From assembly GCA_902651635.1 (NCBI GenBank), contig CACRSC010001202.1, positions 72,239-102,526 on the forward strand: a stretch of DNA of 30,288 nt, in the 5' to 3' direction. The stretch's first letter is position 1. Each line of letters opens with the position of its first letter. Source of the DNA: Mastigamoeba balamuthi. Taxonomy: Eukaryota; Evosea; Mastigamoebida; Mastigamoebidae. Under the pieces are notes generated by a model. The model saw only the letters and a program-made list of their open reading frames with translations. It did no database searches and was not told where the DNA came from. Of this stretch, positions 19,754-28,861 are shown in pieces. The translations under genes and the position numbers were made by a program.

Positions 19754-22164
19754 ATGGACGACGCGCCGAGGGCCACGCTTACGCTTACAGGCCACACAGC
19801 AGAGGTCCCCACACGCCCTCCGGAGCTCGTGCTGCGTGCCTGACGTTGTCTGAGCGCTGGCAGGTTACCTGCTGCGCGTTCTCCCCTGAGGGCTCTGCTC
19901 TGGCCACGTCCTCCTGCGACCACACGCTCCGCCTCTGGCGCACAGCCGACGCCTGCTGCCTCGCCTCCCTCCTCGGCCACACAGACGCCGTCCGCCCCCC
20001 TGCCCCGCAGAGCCCCAGAGCCCACCGAAGAGCGGAGAACAAAAACCAACGGCAGAACGCAATACGAGCGCTGACGTGGCGACGGCGGGCGCGCAGGTGG
20101 TGTTGCGCCTTCTCGCCCGACGGGGCGACGCTGGCATCGGTTTCGGCGGACGGCACGGCGAGGCTCTGGTGCCCGGGCACGGCGGCGTGCAGGGCTGTGC
20201 TGCAGGGCCACACAAACGAGGCTGGCGGTCCGCTGCCCTCCACAGTTTCACTCTCTTGTCTTCCGAGGCCACGGCGACCACTTGGCCGTTGGGTGAGAAG
20301 CAGCAGTACCACTCCTGCACCGTGAACGACCCCACCCACCCCCTCCGCGTCNATCGCGGTGCAGGAGTGGTACTGCTGCTTCTCACCCAACGGCCAAGTG
20401 GTCGCCGTGGCCTCGGAAGACAAGAGAGTGAAACTGTGGAGGGCAGCGGACCGCCAGCTGCTCGCGACGCTCTCGGGTCACACCAAGTCTGTGCGTCTGC
20501 CTGCTCCCCCCGACTTCGCCAGCCCTTTTCAACGCACCAGAGCGAGCCTGCAGGTGGCCCGCGTCGCGTTCTCTCCCGACGGGGCTGCCCTTGCGTCGGG
20601 CTCGGACGACAGCACTGTGATGCTCATGCGCCACGCTGTCTGGCCACACGGGCCCAGTTCGTGATCCACTCGGCTGTGCTCTCTGCGGGACAGCTGCTCA
20701 TCGCCTCCGCCTGTGCGTCCCCACAGGTGAACAGCTGCGTGTACTCGCCCGACGGCGCCACGATCGCCTCGGCGGCCGACGACTGCACCGTGAGGCTCTG
20801 GAGGGTCTCTGACTCTGCATGCACCGCTGTACTGCGCGGCCACACCGACTGGGTGTGTCTCTGGCCCACTGCCGAGATCGAGCACCCCTCTCACCGCCCC
20901 GGCTCCGCAGGTGTGGTCCTGCGCGTTCTCGCCTGACGGGACGACGATAGCCACTGCGTCGCGCGACGGCACGGCCAAGCTCTGGGCGATCCCGGGCCAC
21001 AAGCACTCGTCGTGCGGCTCCGTGTCGCGCATATCTGCAGGGCGTGAGCGCCTCGAGGCCTGCCTGCAGGCCGTGGAGGAGCTGGACAGGCAGGTCAAGT
21101 ACGCCGAGGCCGCCAAAGCCACTGCGGATCAGGCAGCAGCTACTGTCAGGGAGGAGATGGCCAAGCACCAGACAGCGCTCGAGGCGCTGTGGCAGCAGGC
21201 GACGGCAGAGAAGGCGGTGATGAGGGAGCTTGGAAGCGCGCTGGAGAGTGCCGAGAGGGCACAGCTTCAAGTCAGGGAGGCGGCGTTGCTGCTCGAGGCT
21301 AGGGCAGGGCAGGCGCATCGCAGGCTGAAGGAGGTCGTCGCCGAGCGTGAGCAGAGCAGGCAACGCGAGGCACAGCTGCACCAAAAGCTTGCGGGGCGCA
21401 GCGTGGTGGCGCTGACGTGCGAGGACGTGACCGACGTGGTGTGCGAGCTGGGGATGCAGCGGCACGCGGCGTGGTTCAGGGAAAACGACATCAGCGGGGA
21501 GGTGCTCGACAGCGTCGACCTCAAAAGCCTCCGGCTCAGCCTCCCCGAGTGCAAGACTCTCTTCCAGGCCCTCGAGACCGACAGGGCCTGCGGGCTGCTG
21601 CGCGTGACCCATGCAGCGCTTCATGCTCGCTCCGAAGGCCTCGAGCAACAGAAAAGAGACGCTCTGCTCTCTGTGGCGTGGGACGTTGAGGGCGTGGCCC
21701 AGTGGATGCAGTCCCAGGGGCTCCCAGAGGACGTGCGCGCCGTGTTCCGTGAACGGCAGGTGCGTGGAGAGGAGGTGGTTTTCATGCGGGTCGAGGAGCT
21801 CAGGGACATGAGCATCACGAGCCTCGGCAAGCGTGTGGCGATGTTCAAGAAGATCACAGAGCTGCGCACAGCCCACCTCGAGGCCCTCGCGGAGTGCTTC
21901 AAGCGGGGCACGGCGGGGGCGGAGCAGGCTGCTGGGACAGCAGTTCCACAGGAGTACGTGTGCCCCATCACGCTGCGGGTGATGCAGGACCCCGTGGTGG
22001 CACCTGACGGGCACATCTACGAGGCCATCGCCATCGCGCAATGGATGCAGGGCCACAGCACATCGCCTGTCACGGGCCAGTGCATGAAGAGCGGGCCCTG
22101 CACGCCCTGCAGCACTCTACGGACTGTCATACAGGACTTTCTCAACGGTGCCTGCAGCAATTGA
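19754..22164 (+). CDS. WD40-coiled coil-double SAM-U-box protein (WDSUB1-like), WD part disrupted
   Basis: Exons are 19754-19804, 19864 to about 20220 (boundary unclear), 20359-20490, 20554-20656, 20727-20852 and 20911-22164. The WD40 repeats are encoded one per exon, each split after GHTxx before Val (GHTAE|V, GHTKS|V, GHTDW|V), with cores such as CCAFSPDGATLASVSADGTARLW. The last exon (417 aa) carries a final WD unit and a coiled coil (about exon residues 50-160, QAVEELDRQVKYAEAAK onward). Two SAM-like domains follow (CEDVTDVVCELGMQRHAAWF, then WDVEGVAQWMQSQGLPEDV), then a U-box (YVCPITLRVMQDPVVAPDGHIYE). WD40-SAM-U-box is the WDSUB1 order. The U-box predicts ubiquitin-ligase activity, with the propeller as substrate binder. 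Human WDSUB1 has one SAM, to my knowledge. An inverted repeat around an N at 20352 and frame breaks near 20096 and 20630 affect the WD region; the last exon is intact. Confidence 0.8.
20221..20458. repeat. Perfect 101-bp inverted repeat with 36-nt spacer containing N
   Basis: The left arm 20221-20321 is the exact reverse complement of the right arm 20358-20458. The spacer holds the single ambiguous base at 20352. The right arm is the sense WD40 exon (QEWYCCFSPNGQVVAVASEDKRVKLWRAADRQ); the left arm replaces the expected exon end and intron. A fold-back read or mis-joined contig is the likeliest cause. Confidence 0.95.
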
Positions 22165-22595
22165 GAGCAATCGGCCAGGAGGCGGGGGGGCTCAGAGGGC
22201 AAGAGGGTGAGGGGCTGCGGAATGTCGAACCCCAAGATTAATGGCCGTCTCGTAAATGAGCGGAGACTGTGGGTGATTATGCGGGTCATGGAGGTAGAGG
22301 GTTGGGCATCGCAAGCCTGGCGAGAGGGTGGTAGAGTTAGAGAGGATACCAAATCTTGCCTGGACTCCGTCACAGTTATGGGACAGAGTAGATTGATTGA
22401 ACCCTGGTGTCTTATCCACCCAACGCTGGCAACCTGAGAGAATCTCTGTTCTGCTGTCACTACTGGCCTGGGGCGGTTACACGGCATCGTCGTGACGTTG
22501 AGAAAATCCTGTGCAGTTCAGAAAAACCCCAAGTCGGCGCTCAGTCAGCCCAGCCCCCCGTCAGTAGTTTCATAACCACACTCGAGTAACCTGCG
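22165..22595. other. Intergenic between the WD40 gene and GNAT-2
   Basis: No gene is seen in this 431-bp stretch. Its right end contains the conserved GNAT promoter block starting at 22492. Confidence 0.5.
22492..22532 (+). promoter_or_regulatory. Conserved GNAT promoter block, copy 2
   Basis: GTGACGTTGAGAAAATCC followed by GTGCAGTTCAGAAAAACCCC lies 103 bp before the GNAT-2 ATG. It continues into AAGTC-GCGCTCAGTCAGC shared with GNAT-1. Confidence 0.65.
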
Positions 22596-23909
22596 ATGGA
22601 GATTAAGGCCGAAATCACCGCACCCGTCCAGGCCCTGCTCGATGCCTCGCGCCCCAACTCGCTGTCCGCCGAGTACGCGCTGCGCAGCGGAACCGCCCTG
22701 TCGCTGGTCACCGACAACTCCCAGAACCCCTCGTTCCTCCTCACGACCGTACGACCTGACCTACTGCTCCCCGCTCGCAAATGGGAAGGGGGTCCTTGTG
22801 GTCCCCGTGTCACAGCATCAGCGAGTGCCCGGACAGTGTTGTGCTCGTGTGGGCGATCACGTGAGGGCCCTGTGATCGCTCCGATAGTTCGCTCTCAGCC
22901 TTACTTTTCTCCCTCCTACCGGCTCTTTTCATCAACGGCGAAGCGGAGTGATCCCTCACGCGGCAGAATATGCACACCTCTGCGGCTGCGATTGCACATG
23001 GCGCTTGCCTCTCGCGCTGCCGCGAGGGACAAGCGTTGCTGCTGTCCGTTCGTTGTGAATTTGCTGTATTTTCCTCCAATTTGACTCGAACGACCGTTTC
23101 AAATTCAACTTTTGTTGTAACCTCCTCTCCCCATCGTCGCTCACTCCATGGGTGCGGCTGCGTCGCCCAGATCGACACCAAGGGCATGGTGAGCAGGAGC
23201 GGCTTCGCGATGCGGCCGATCTTCATCACCGCGACGGACATGGACGCTGCCGTCCGCGCGCTTCCCCAAGGCCACCTCTTCCTGGGCGCCCTCACCGAGA
23301 GCCAGGTCGAGGCCGTCCTCCGCCTCCGCCCCGACGCCGTCGACCCCAGGCCCACCGGTGGCTTTGTCCTGATGACCAGGTACGCCGCCGCTGCCGCGAT
23401 TGCCCCCCGTTCTTGCAGATCAACTGATTCCGCGCCCGCCCAATCCCCAAAGGTCGCTCGACGACGTCCCCGCGGCCTCCGCGGAGCTGCAGGGCGGGGC
23501 GCGCGTGCGGAGGCTGACGAGGGAGGACGCGGCAATAATCTACGCGAGCCAGCCGGCGGAATCGAACCTGTCGCAGAGCTGGGTCGAGTGGCTCGTCGGC
23601 GAGTCGCAGAGCGCGTGGGGCGTCGAGACCCCGTCGGGCGAGCTGGCCGCCTGGATGATATCGAGCCCGTTCATGTCGGCGCTGGCCCTCGGGTGCACGA
23701 GGGAGCAGCACAGGAGGAAGGGCTACATGCGTGCGGTGCTGCGCCAGATCCTGGGCGATCTCAAGGCCAGCGGCGAGAAGGTCTCGTTCGTCTTCCTGCC
23801 CAAGAAGAGCAGTGCCGGCGCCGTCGAGTTCGGGGAGGCCGAGGGCTTCACCCGCGCTGAGGGCCCTCGCTACTGGATTGTGACCCAGGGCAGCACCACC
23901 TCGGCCTGA
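22596..23909 (+). CDS. GNAT-fold acyltransferase 2 (glycine-N-acyltransferase-like)
   Basis: This is a close duplicate of GNAT-1. Exons are 22596-22748, 23171-23379 and 23453-23909, with exon lengths of 153, 209 and 457 bp identical to GNAT-1. Introns are 422 bp (GTACGA donor) and 73 bp (GTACGC donor). The 272-aa product has the same N-terminal half and C-terminal GNAT domain (ARVRRLTREDAAIIYA, then GCTREQHRRKGYMRAVL, then EAEGFTRAEGPRYWIV). Differences from GNAT-1 concentrate around DTNMSQCWFEL versus ESNLSQSWVEW, which may lie near the acceptor site. Introns are also clearly related, including a shared segment near 23086, so the duplication copied promoter, exons and introns together. The function is an inferred acyl-CoA-dependent N-acyl transfer with unknown substrate. 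Confidence 0.85.
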
Positions 23910-24414
23910 GGTGTGGCCCAAACAACTATTCCTGCCTCGGGACACGTGTCAGCAGCTCGTACGAGCTGTGTGTGGGGGTGGGGGATGCACGGACCGTATA
24001 CAATTGTGGTCTAGCAGAGCTCCAGGGTCTCTCCATCCTTGGCGAGCAACGTGCGGCTGGGTGGACAGGTAGGCCATCGCGGGATGCAAGCTAATTACAC
24101 TCCTGTCGTCGCTGTGCTCCAGAGGTGCCGGGAGGTGCGCGCTGCCGTCCCGGGGGAATACAGTACTCCGAGCTGTCTGGCAGGTCTTTTCTGCAGTCTT
24201 CGTCGGCGGTGGGGCGAAATGAAGAACGGCACAGGAGGGAACTAACTCCAACGACGGTTGGCCAGCAGGCGGACCAGCCCAGTCGCGGCGAGCAGCCCAA
24301 CGCAGACATGCTGCCAACCAGATCTAACTCGTGCTGTTCTTATGTGCAGAGAGAGGCAGGGGAGCATTCCAGGGCTTGTGAGGGCGGAGGGGAGCGACAG
24401 AGCCCGCCCCCTCG
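23910..24414. other. Convergent intergenic region between GNAT-2 and GNAT-3
   Basis: This 505-bp region lies between two 3' ends. It opens with two adjacent perfect palindromes (23941-23968). I see no gene in the remainder. Short open frames here have no recognisable content. Confidence 0.5.
23941..23968. repeat. Two adjacent perfect palindromes
   Basis: GACACGTGTC (23941-23950) and CAGCTCGTACGAGCTG (23953-23968) are both exact inverted repeats, separated by two bases, 30-60 bp after the GNAT-2 stop codon. They could form hairpins in the 3' UTR or bind a dimeric factor. Confidence 0.7.
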
Positions 24415-25558
24415 TCAGGCAGAGGTCGAGGGCTGGAGGACCATCCAGTAGCGCAGGCCGTCGGTGCGCTTGAAGCCCTCGGACTCGCAGAGCGCCTGCA
24501 TGCCTGTGCCCGTCGTGTGGACGTAGCAGTAGGCGTAGTCGAGGCCCAGGGCCTGGTGGTCGCGCACCATCTCGCGGACGATGGCCCTCATGTAGCCCTT
24601 CCTCCTGTGCTCCTCGACCGTGCACCCCATCGCCATCGACGAGATGTACGGGCACCGCAGCAGCCACGACACGAGCTCGCCGGACGCCGTCTCGACGCCG
24701 TACGAGCAGTTGTGGTCGATGAGCCGCGCCAGCGACTCCTCCGAGAGGCCGATGCCCAGGGGCTGCGCCCTGAACACCTTGCCCGCCTCCTCCTTCCGCA
24801 GCCTCCGCACGCGGGCCCCGTCCGCCAGCGCGACCGGCTCGGGGACATCGGCCGTCGTCCTGCGTAAGATCGCCCCGGAAGCGCCCGCGAGCTGATCAGC
24901 CCAATGGGGAGAAAGAGGGAAAGATCAAGCGATGGTGCAGAGCCCGTATGGGGTTTTGGGGGGGTTTTTAACTCACCGGTACATCAGGACGAAGCCGCCG
25001 CTGGGCCGGGGGTCGGTGGCCCCCGGGAAGCGGCGCAGGATGGCCTCGACGACGGGCCCCGAGATGCCGGCGAGCTGGACGGTGCCCTGCGGGAGCGCGC
25101 GGGCCGCTGCGTCGGCGTCCGAGGCGGCGATGAAGATGGGCTTCATCGTGTCGCGCCCGTTCTTGCTGATCAGCCCCAGGGTCTCAATCTGTCGCGACAG
25201 CATCGTTAAGTCAGGCCGGCAGCAGGGAAGGCAGCCCCTCCTCTCCTCTCCCCATGGCGGTTAGCTGGTATGGAGACAAAGAGAAACACAGGAGAATGCT
25301 CAGGAGGAGAGCTTATCGGTGCTCTCTGCCAATCCCCGCAAAGGCCAACCGCAGCTGACGGGGGCCCCGTTGCCACGTGGCCGTGCGGTGCTTGTGGGGA
25401 CGCACGGTTACGAGGAGGAACGAGGGGCTGCTGGGGTCGTCGGTGACGAGGGTCTTGGCCATGCCCCTGCGCAGGGCGAAGCTGGGGACGAGGGAGCCGG
25501 GGTGGCAGGCCTTGAGCAGCTCCTCCATCGCGGGCGTCAGAGTGGTGGGGACCTCCAT
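24415..25558 (-). CDS. GNAT-fold acyltransferase 3 (glycine-N-acyltransferase-like), inverted
   Basis: This third, more diverged paralogue lies on the minus strand. Exons are 25558-25406, 25188-24977 and 24859-24415, giving 269 aa. Introns are 217 bp (GTGCGT donor) and 117 bp (GTGAGT donor) at exactly the codons used in GNAT-1 and GNAT-2. The N-terminal half has TTLTPAMEELLKACHPGSLV, SPSFLLVT, DTMKPIFIAASDADAAARAL and PRPSGGFVLMYR. The GNAT half has GARVRRLRKEEAGKVF, YGVETASGELVSWLLRCPYI, the CoA-site strand MAMGCTVEEHRRKGYMRAIV and CESEGFKRTDGLRYWMV. It converges on GNAT-2. Its upstream region keeps the shared TGACGT block. Because its second intron has an unambiguous acceptor, it fixes the frame of exon 3 in the other two copies. 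Confidence 0.86.
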
Positions 25559-26908
25559 TCGTGCTGGGCGTGCTGAGTGTCTCGGGCGGTGTGCTGAGAG
25601 AGCTCTGCTTGGGCTCCTGAGGCGGTTTTGTGTTTCTGAACTGACGGATTTCCTCAACCCGACGTCACCAGCCCAAAAAACACCTGCACCGAACCGCCGC
25701 AGGCCCTTTCGGTGATATCTCCCCCAAGTGCACCTGATTTCTCTCCCGCCGCCGGCGGGAGGCGCCTGCCCACCGACGTGGCACCCCGCGCTGTTCGTCC
25801 GGGACATTTGCCTTGCTACATCCGGCCCTGCGGAGACGTGGCATCGCCGGGAGTTCAACGTCCGACCCTGTAAGGCCCACCAGCCCACACAGCACGTCTC
25901 CTTCTCTGTTGTGGTCTGTCGTACAGTCATCCTGCCAATACTCGGGGTCGGTAGAGTAGCCACTTCGAGGGCTCGACTACTACCTTGCCACTACCACTGC
26001 CAGGCTTTCCACAGTATTGGTGACTCAGAAGGCGCAGGGGTAGCACCTGTGTGAGGAATGAGGAAGTGAGGTCATTGCTTTGATTGATCCAGACCGCCTT
26101 TGCCCTTTGACCAGTTCATCAAGAGATCTCCCCGAGCTGGGGCAGATGGGCGCTTTCGTTGAGGCCATTTGGTGTGTGTTGTGTGTTCTTCGCCCGTGAA
26201 AAAGGGAACAAGAAACGATTCGAAATACTCCCACGTAGAAATGACTTGGATTTGCTTCGGGAACCGCAGACATCGCTGTTGGTGAAGTGGGTAACTAGTC
26301 CTGCCTGAACACTGTTGCCAACACCGAAAGACTGTGTTCATGGCCTGCCATGCCCTTGCCTCAGCCCACTGAGCCGCGTAGTACGGTGACCTCTGTATCT
26401 CCGCCAGGGCCGTGACTAACGGCCACCACGTAACCTACATCGCCCTTCACTGCCCTTCCAGCTTGCCTCGCCCGGGCAGGCTGTGGTGGACCACATATCC
26501 GACATGGATTCTTCAAGACCCCGCAGCCCAATTGCGTCAGAGTTCAGGTGAAGTGCAGATCAAGGCCGTTGCAAAGATCGGGCGGGGGGTGCGGGCCTGA
26601 GCAGGGGGTGGCTGCCCTCTTTGGCAGGCTTCTCTGTCATTTCGGTGTATTTTCACCATTTCGTCTGCGGGCTGGTCGGGGCGCTGAGGAGGGTTCCAGG
26701 GCCGACCTGGCTGCGAATCCCGCGGTGCGGTGGTGTGCGGGGGGGCGCTGGACAATCATCGTTCCAACTATTTCCACGGGTGTCACAATTGAAAAATATC
26801 AACTCCCCGTTTTTATTCCTCAGATTTGCTGCCGGTCTTCCTTATTTCACTTATTTTTGTCAAAGCCGTAAGGGCCGTTCATTCTCAACTCCAACCCCCA
26901 AACCCACC
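25559..26908. other. Long intergenic region between GNAT-3 and the PLAC8 gene
   Basis: This 1350-bp divergent region contains both promoters. I find no protein family in its short open frames and no tRNA, 5S or snRNA signature. A TGACTCA site (AP-1 type) lies at 26021. The stretch just before PLAC8 (26780-26908) is AT-rich and pyrimidine-rich, as expected for a core promoter and leader. Confidence 0.5.
25630..25669 (-). promoter_or_regulatory. Conserved GNAT promoter block, copy 3 (minus strand)
   Basis: Read on the minus strand this is GGTGACGTCGGGTTGAGG, then AAATCCGTCAGTTCAGAAAC, starting about 105-110 bp before the GNAT-3 ATG. It retains TGACGT, GAAATCC and CAGTTCAGAAA in the same order and spacing as the other two copies although the coding regions are well diverged. 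Confidence 0.6.
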
Positions 26909-27390
26909 ATGTCTTCTGAGTGGTCTTCTGGCCTCTGCAGCTGCGAGAACCTCGGCAACTGTGCGTCCTGCGTGGCTGCTCCCTCTCGCCACGCACACAC
27001 CGTTTTCCACCAGCGAAACCCGACTGACTGACGTTCTGCTCGCCCCAGGCTGCTACGCGTACTGGTGCTACCCCTGCGCCAACGCCTCGGCGCGGACCAA
27101 CTACGACAGCAGCAACTGGCTGCTGAACTGCTGCTGCCTGACGCCCCCGATCACGCGCAACATCATCCGCGAGGGCTACGGCATCGAGGTTCGTCTTTCG
27201 TCTTTTGCCCCCCGCTACTTCCTCCCCTTGTCGGGCAGTCGCCGGTTATCTCACTTTTGCACCCCCCTGCACGCGCGCGCAGGGCAACTGCGTGGGAGAC
27301 GTCTGCCTGACGATGTGGTGCCCGCTGTGCGTCACGGCGCAGCTGCTCAACGAGGTCGAGCACAGGGGCCCCGTCACGATGAAGAAGTAG
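26909..27390 (+). CDS. PLAC8 (placenta-specific 8 / Onzin) family cysteine-rich protein
   Basis: Three small exons (26909-26960, 27049-27188, 27283-27390; introns 88 and 94 bp with donors GTGCGT and GTTCGT) give 99 aa, the usual length of the family. The order is WSSGLCSCENLGNC, then CYAYWCYPC, then SNWLLNCCCLTPP, REGYGIEGNCVGD and MWCPLCVTAQLLNEVEHRG. This follows the PLAC8 pattern: W-x-x-G-L-C start, Cys-rich CCxxxxCxPC core, Y-G-I-x-G hinge and CPxC-xxxQ-xxxE end. The CYPC form resembles CFPC of animal Onzin more than the plant CPC. Family members are small membrane-associated or cytosolic proteins linked to cell size, metal tolerance or autophagy; the role here is unknown. Phases 1 and 0 fit both junctions. 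Confidence 0.9.
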
Positions 27391-27721
27391 AGCGAAGAGA
27401 AAAAGCCCAAACAAAAACCGCCAATAGCACCAGGGAGGCCCACCCTCAGCCCTCACTCCCCCGCTGCCGAGGCCGACGGGGCAAGCGGGCCTAGAGGCCC
27501 TGCTCCCTGTCCCCCTCCCTGAGCCAAACGAAATGCCGAAAACACCGACCGACTTTTCGAGAATCCGTTCAGCTGCCCGCACTCTTTCGCCCCCGTCTGG
27601 TGCGGTCCCGCACAGGTCCTCACACGCCACAGGCACCCGCGTAGGCACCAACGCCCCACCGGCAGCCGGCAAACTGGAATAGAAACCGCGAAGACGGTGT
27701 GGTGGCCCTTGTGGCTCTTGC
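27391..27721. other. Convergent intergenic region
   Basis: This is the 3' flank of both the PLAC8 gene (+) and the RRM gene (-). No gene is seen. The sequence GTGAGC just after the RRM stop, followed 50 bp later by TTCCAG, could form an optional 3' intron, but the downstream frame has no recognisable content. Confidence 0.45.
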
Positions 27722-28861
27722 TCACCACTGCGGTGGCTGTGGCGGCGGTGGGGGCGGTGGCACAGGCACCGGGGGCGGCGGTGGCGGTGGCGGTGGCTGC
27801 GGCGGCTGCAGGACGGGCACCGCGGCGGCCGCCGTCGTCTGCGCGGGGCTCTGGAGCTGCAGCGCCCAGGGGGAGCCCCCGCACGCCGCGAGCTGCGCCT
27901 GGCAGGCGTACTGCTGCTGCTGCTGCTGCTGCTGCCAGAGCTGGTGCTGCGCGACTATCTGCTGCTGCTGCATCACGAGGAGCTGCTGCTGCTGCTGGGC
28001 GAGGAGCTCCAGCTGCAGCGGGGTGGGCTGCTGCTGCGTGAGGAGGAGGAGCTGCTGCTGCTGCTGCTGCTGCCTGACGAGCTCCTCCTGCTGCCTGAGG
28101 AGCTCCTGCTGCTCCCGCTGCTGCCGCTGCCGCTGGGCCTCGAGGCGCTGCTGCTCCTCCAGCTGCTGGCGGGCGGTGGCCTCTGCCGAGAGGGCTGCGA
28201 GGGCGTCGTCGTCGAAGGCGTGGACGACGACGCAGGCGCCCGCGTCGACGGCGACGACCCGCGCGGCGACGGCGGCGGCGGCGACGGCGGGCGTCGCGAA
28301 CTCCACGACGGCCACCCCGGGCGCCGCCGCCGCGCACTCGGCCACCGGCCCGCACGCCGCCGCCAGCGCCGCCGCCACGTCGGCGGGCGACCAGCGCGGC
28401 GGGCAGTCGGCGGCGACGACGCAGCACGCGGGGCAGCGCTGGCCTCGGCCCCCCGTCGTCCGCCGCACCGCCAGCGCCTGCCCGCACACGGTCACGCCCT
28501 GCAGCGCGTACACCGCGTACGGCACCGACGCCGCGCTCTCGTACTCGCAGAACGCGTACCGCCGCTGCGGCGACTGCCGGGGAGATATTTTCCGGAGATA
28601 TTTAATTATACAGATTAATTTCGAGATGGCGCGCGCCCGCGGGGAGTAGGGGGGCGGACAGCCCACCTTGGCGAGGATGACGAGGCGGGCGATGGGGCCG
28701 GCGTGGGCGAACAGCTCGCGGAGGACGGCGTGGGACGCGGAGGGCGAGACGTTGCCGACGTAGACGGTGCGCTCGTCGCGCGTGGGAGGGGGCGCGGGCG
28801 CAGCGGCCGAGGGCTCCGGCGGGGCGCCGAGCGCGAGGAAGGCGCCCGGCGGGTCGTCCAT
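27722..28861 (-). CDS. RBM7-like RRM protein with Gln-rich C-terminus
   Basis: Two exons (28861-28667 and 28573-27722; 93-bp AT-rich intron) encode 348 aa. An RRM lies at about 31-107: RTVYVGNVSPSASHAVLREL holds RNP2, followed by FAHAGPIARLVI, then RRYAFCEYES as RNP1 and SVPYAVYALQGVTVCGQAL. The SVPYA-x-x-x-LxG segment is typical of RBM7/RBM11, the RRM subunit of the nuclear exosome targeting complex. A second, Cys/Ala-rich segment (about 108-178) may be a degenerate RRM. The rest is a long Gln/Leu tract with coiled-coil character (LEEQQRLEAQRQRQQREQQE onward) and a Pro-rich end. Likely a nuclear RNA-binding protein; NEXT membership is inferred from one domain only. The stop codon is at 27724-27722. 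Confidence 0.82.
   Translation of the reverse strand: MDDPPGAFLALGAPPEPSAAAPAPPPTRDERTVYVGNVSPSASHAVLRELFAHAGPIARLVILAKVGCPPPYSPRARAISKLICIIKYLRKISPRQSPQRRYAFCEYESAASVPYAVYALQGVTVCGQALAVRRTTGGRGQRCPACCVVAADCPPRWSPADVAAALAAACGPVAECAAAAPGVAVVEFATPAVAAAAVAARVVAVDAGACVVVHAFDDDALAALSAEATARQQLEEQQRLEAQRQRQQREQQELLRQQEELVRQQQQQQQLLLLTQQQPTPLQLELLAQQQQQLLVMQQQQIVAQHQLWQQQQQQQQYACQAQLAACGGSPWALQLQSPAQTTAAAAVPVLQPPQPPPPPPPPPVPVPPPPPPPQPPQW

Noticed and set aside
22970-23860. Alternative 296-aa frame through GNAT-2 exon 2 and beyond
   Set aside because: It uses the upstream acceptor frame and becomes Arg/Gly/Ala nonsense, whereas the chosen frame matches GNAT-3 and the GNAT fold.
25728-26054. Open frame of 108 codons between GNAT-3 and PLAC8
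   Set aside because: No family resemblance, no plausible leader, no paralogue, and it starts without an ATG codon context shared with other genes here.
26030-26110. Possible C/D snoRNA or snRNA
   Set aside because: Scattered TGAG and CTGA-like words are present, but there is no proper C box, D box and terminal stem, and no U1, U2, U4, U5 or U6 signature.
27163-27672. Extension of the RRM gene through a 52-bp 3' intron
   Set aside because: The GTGAGC-TTCCAG pair is plausible, but the joined frame runs antisense into PLAC8 exons with no recognisable content. The TGA at 27724 is the simpler end.
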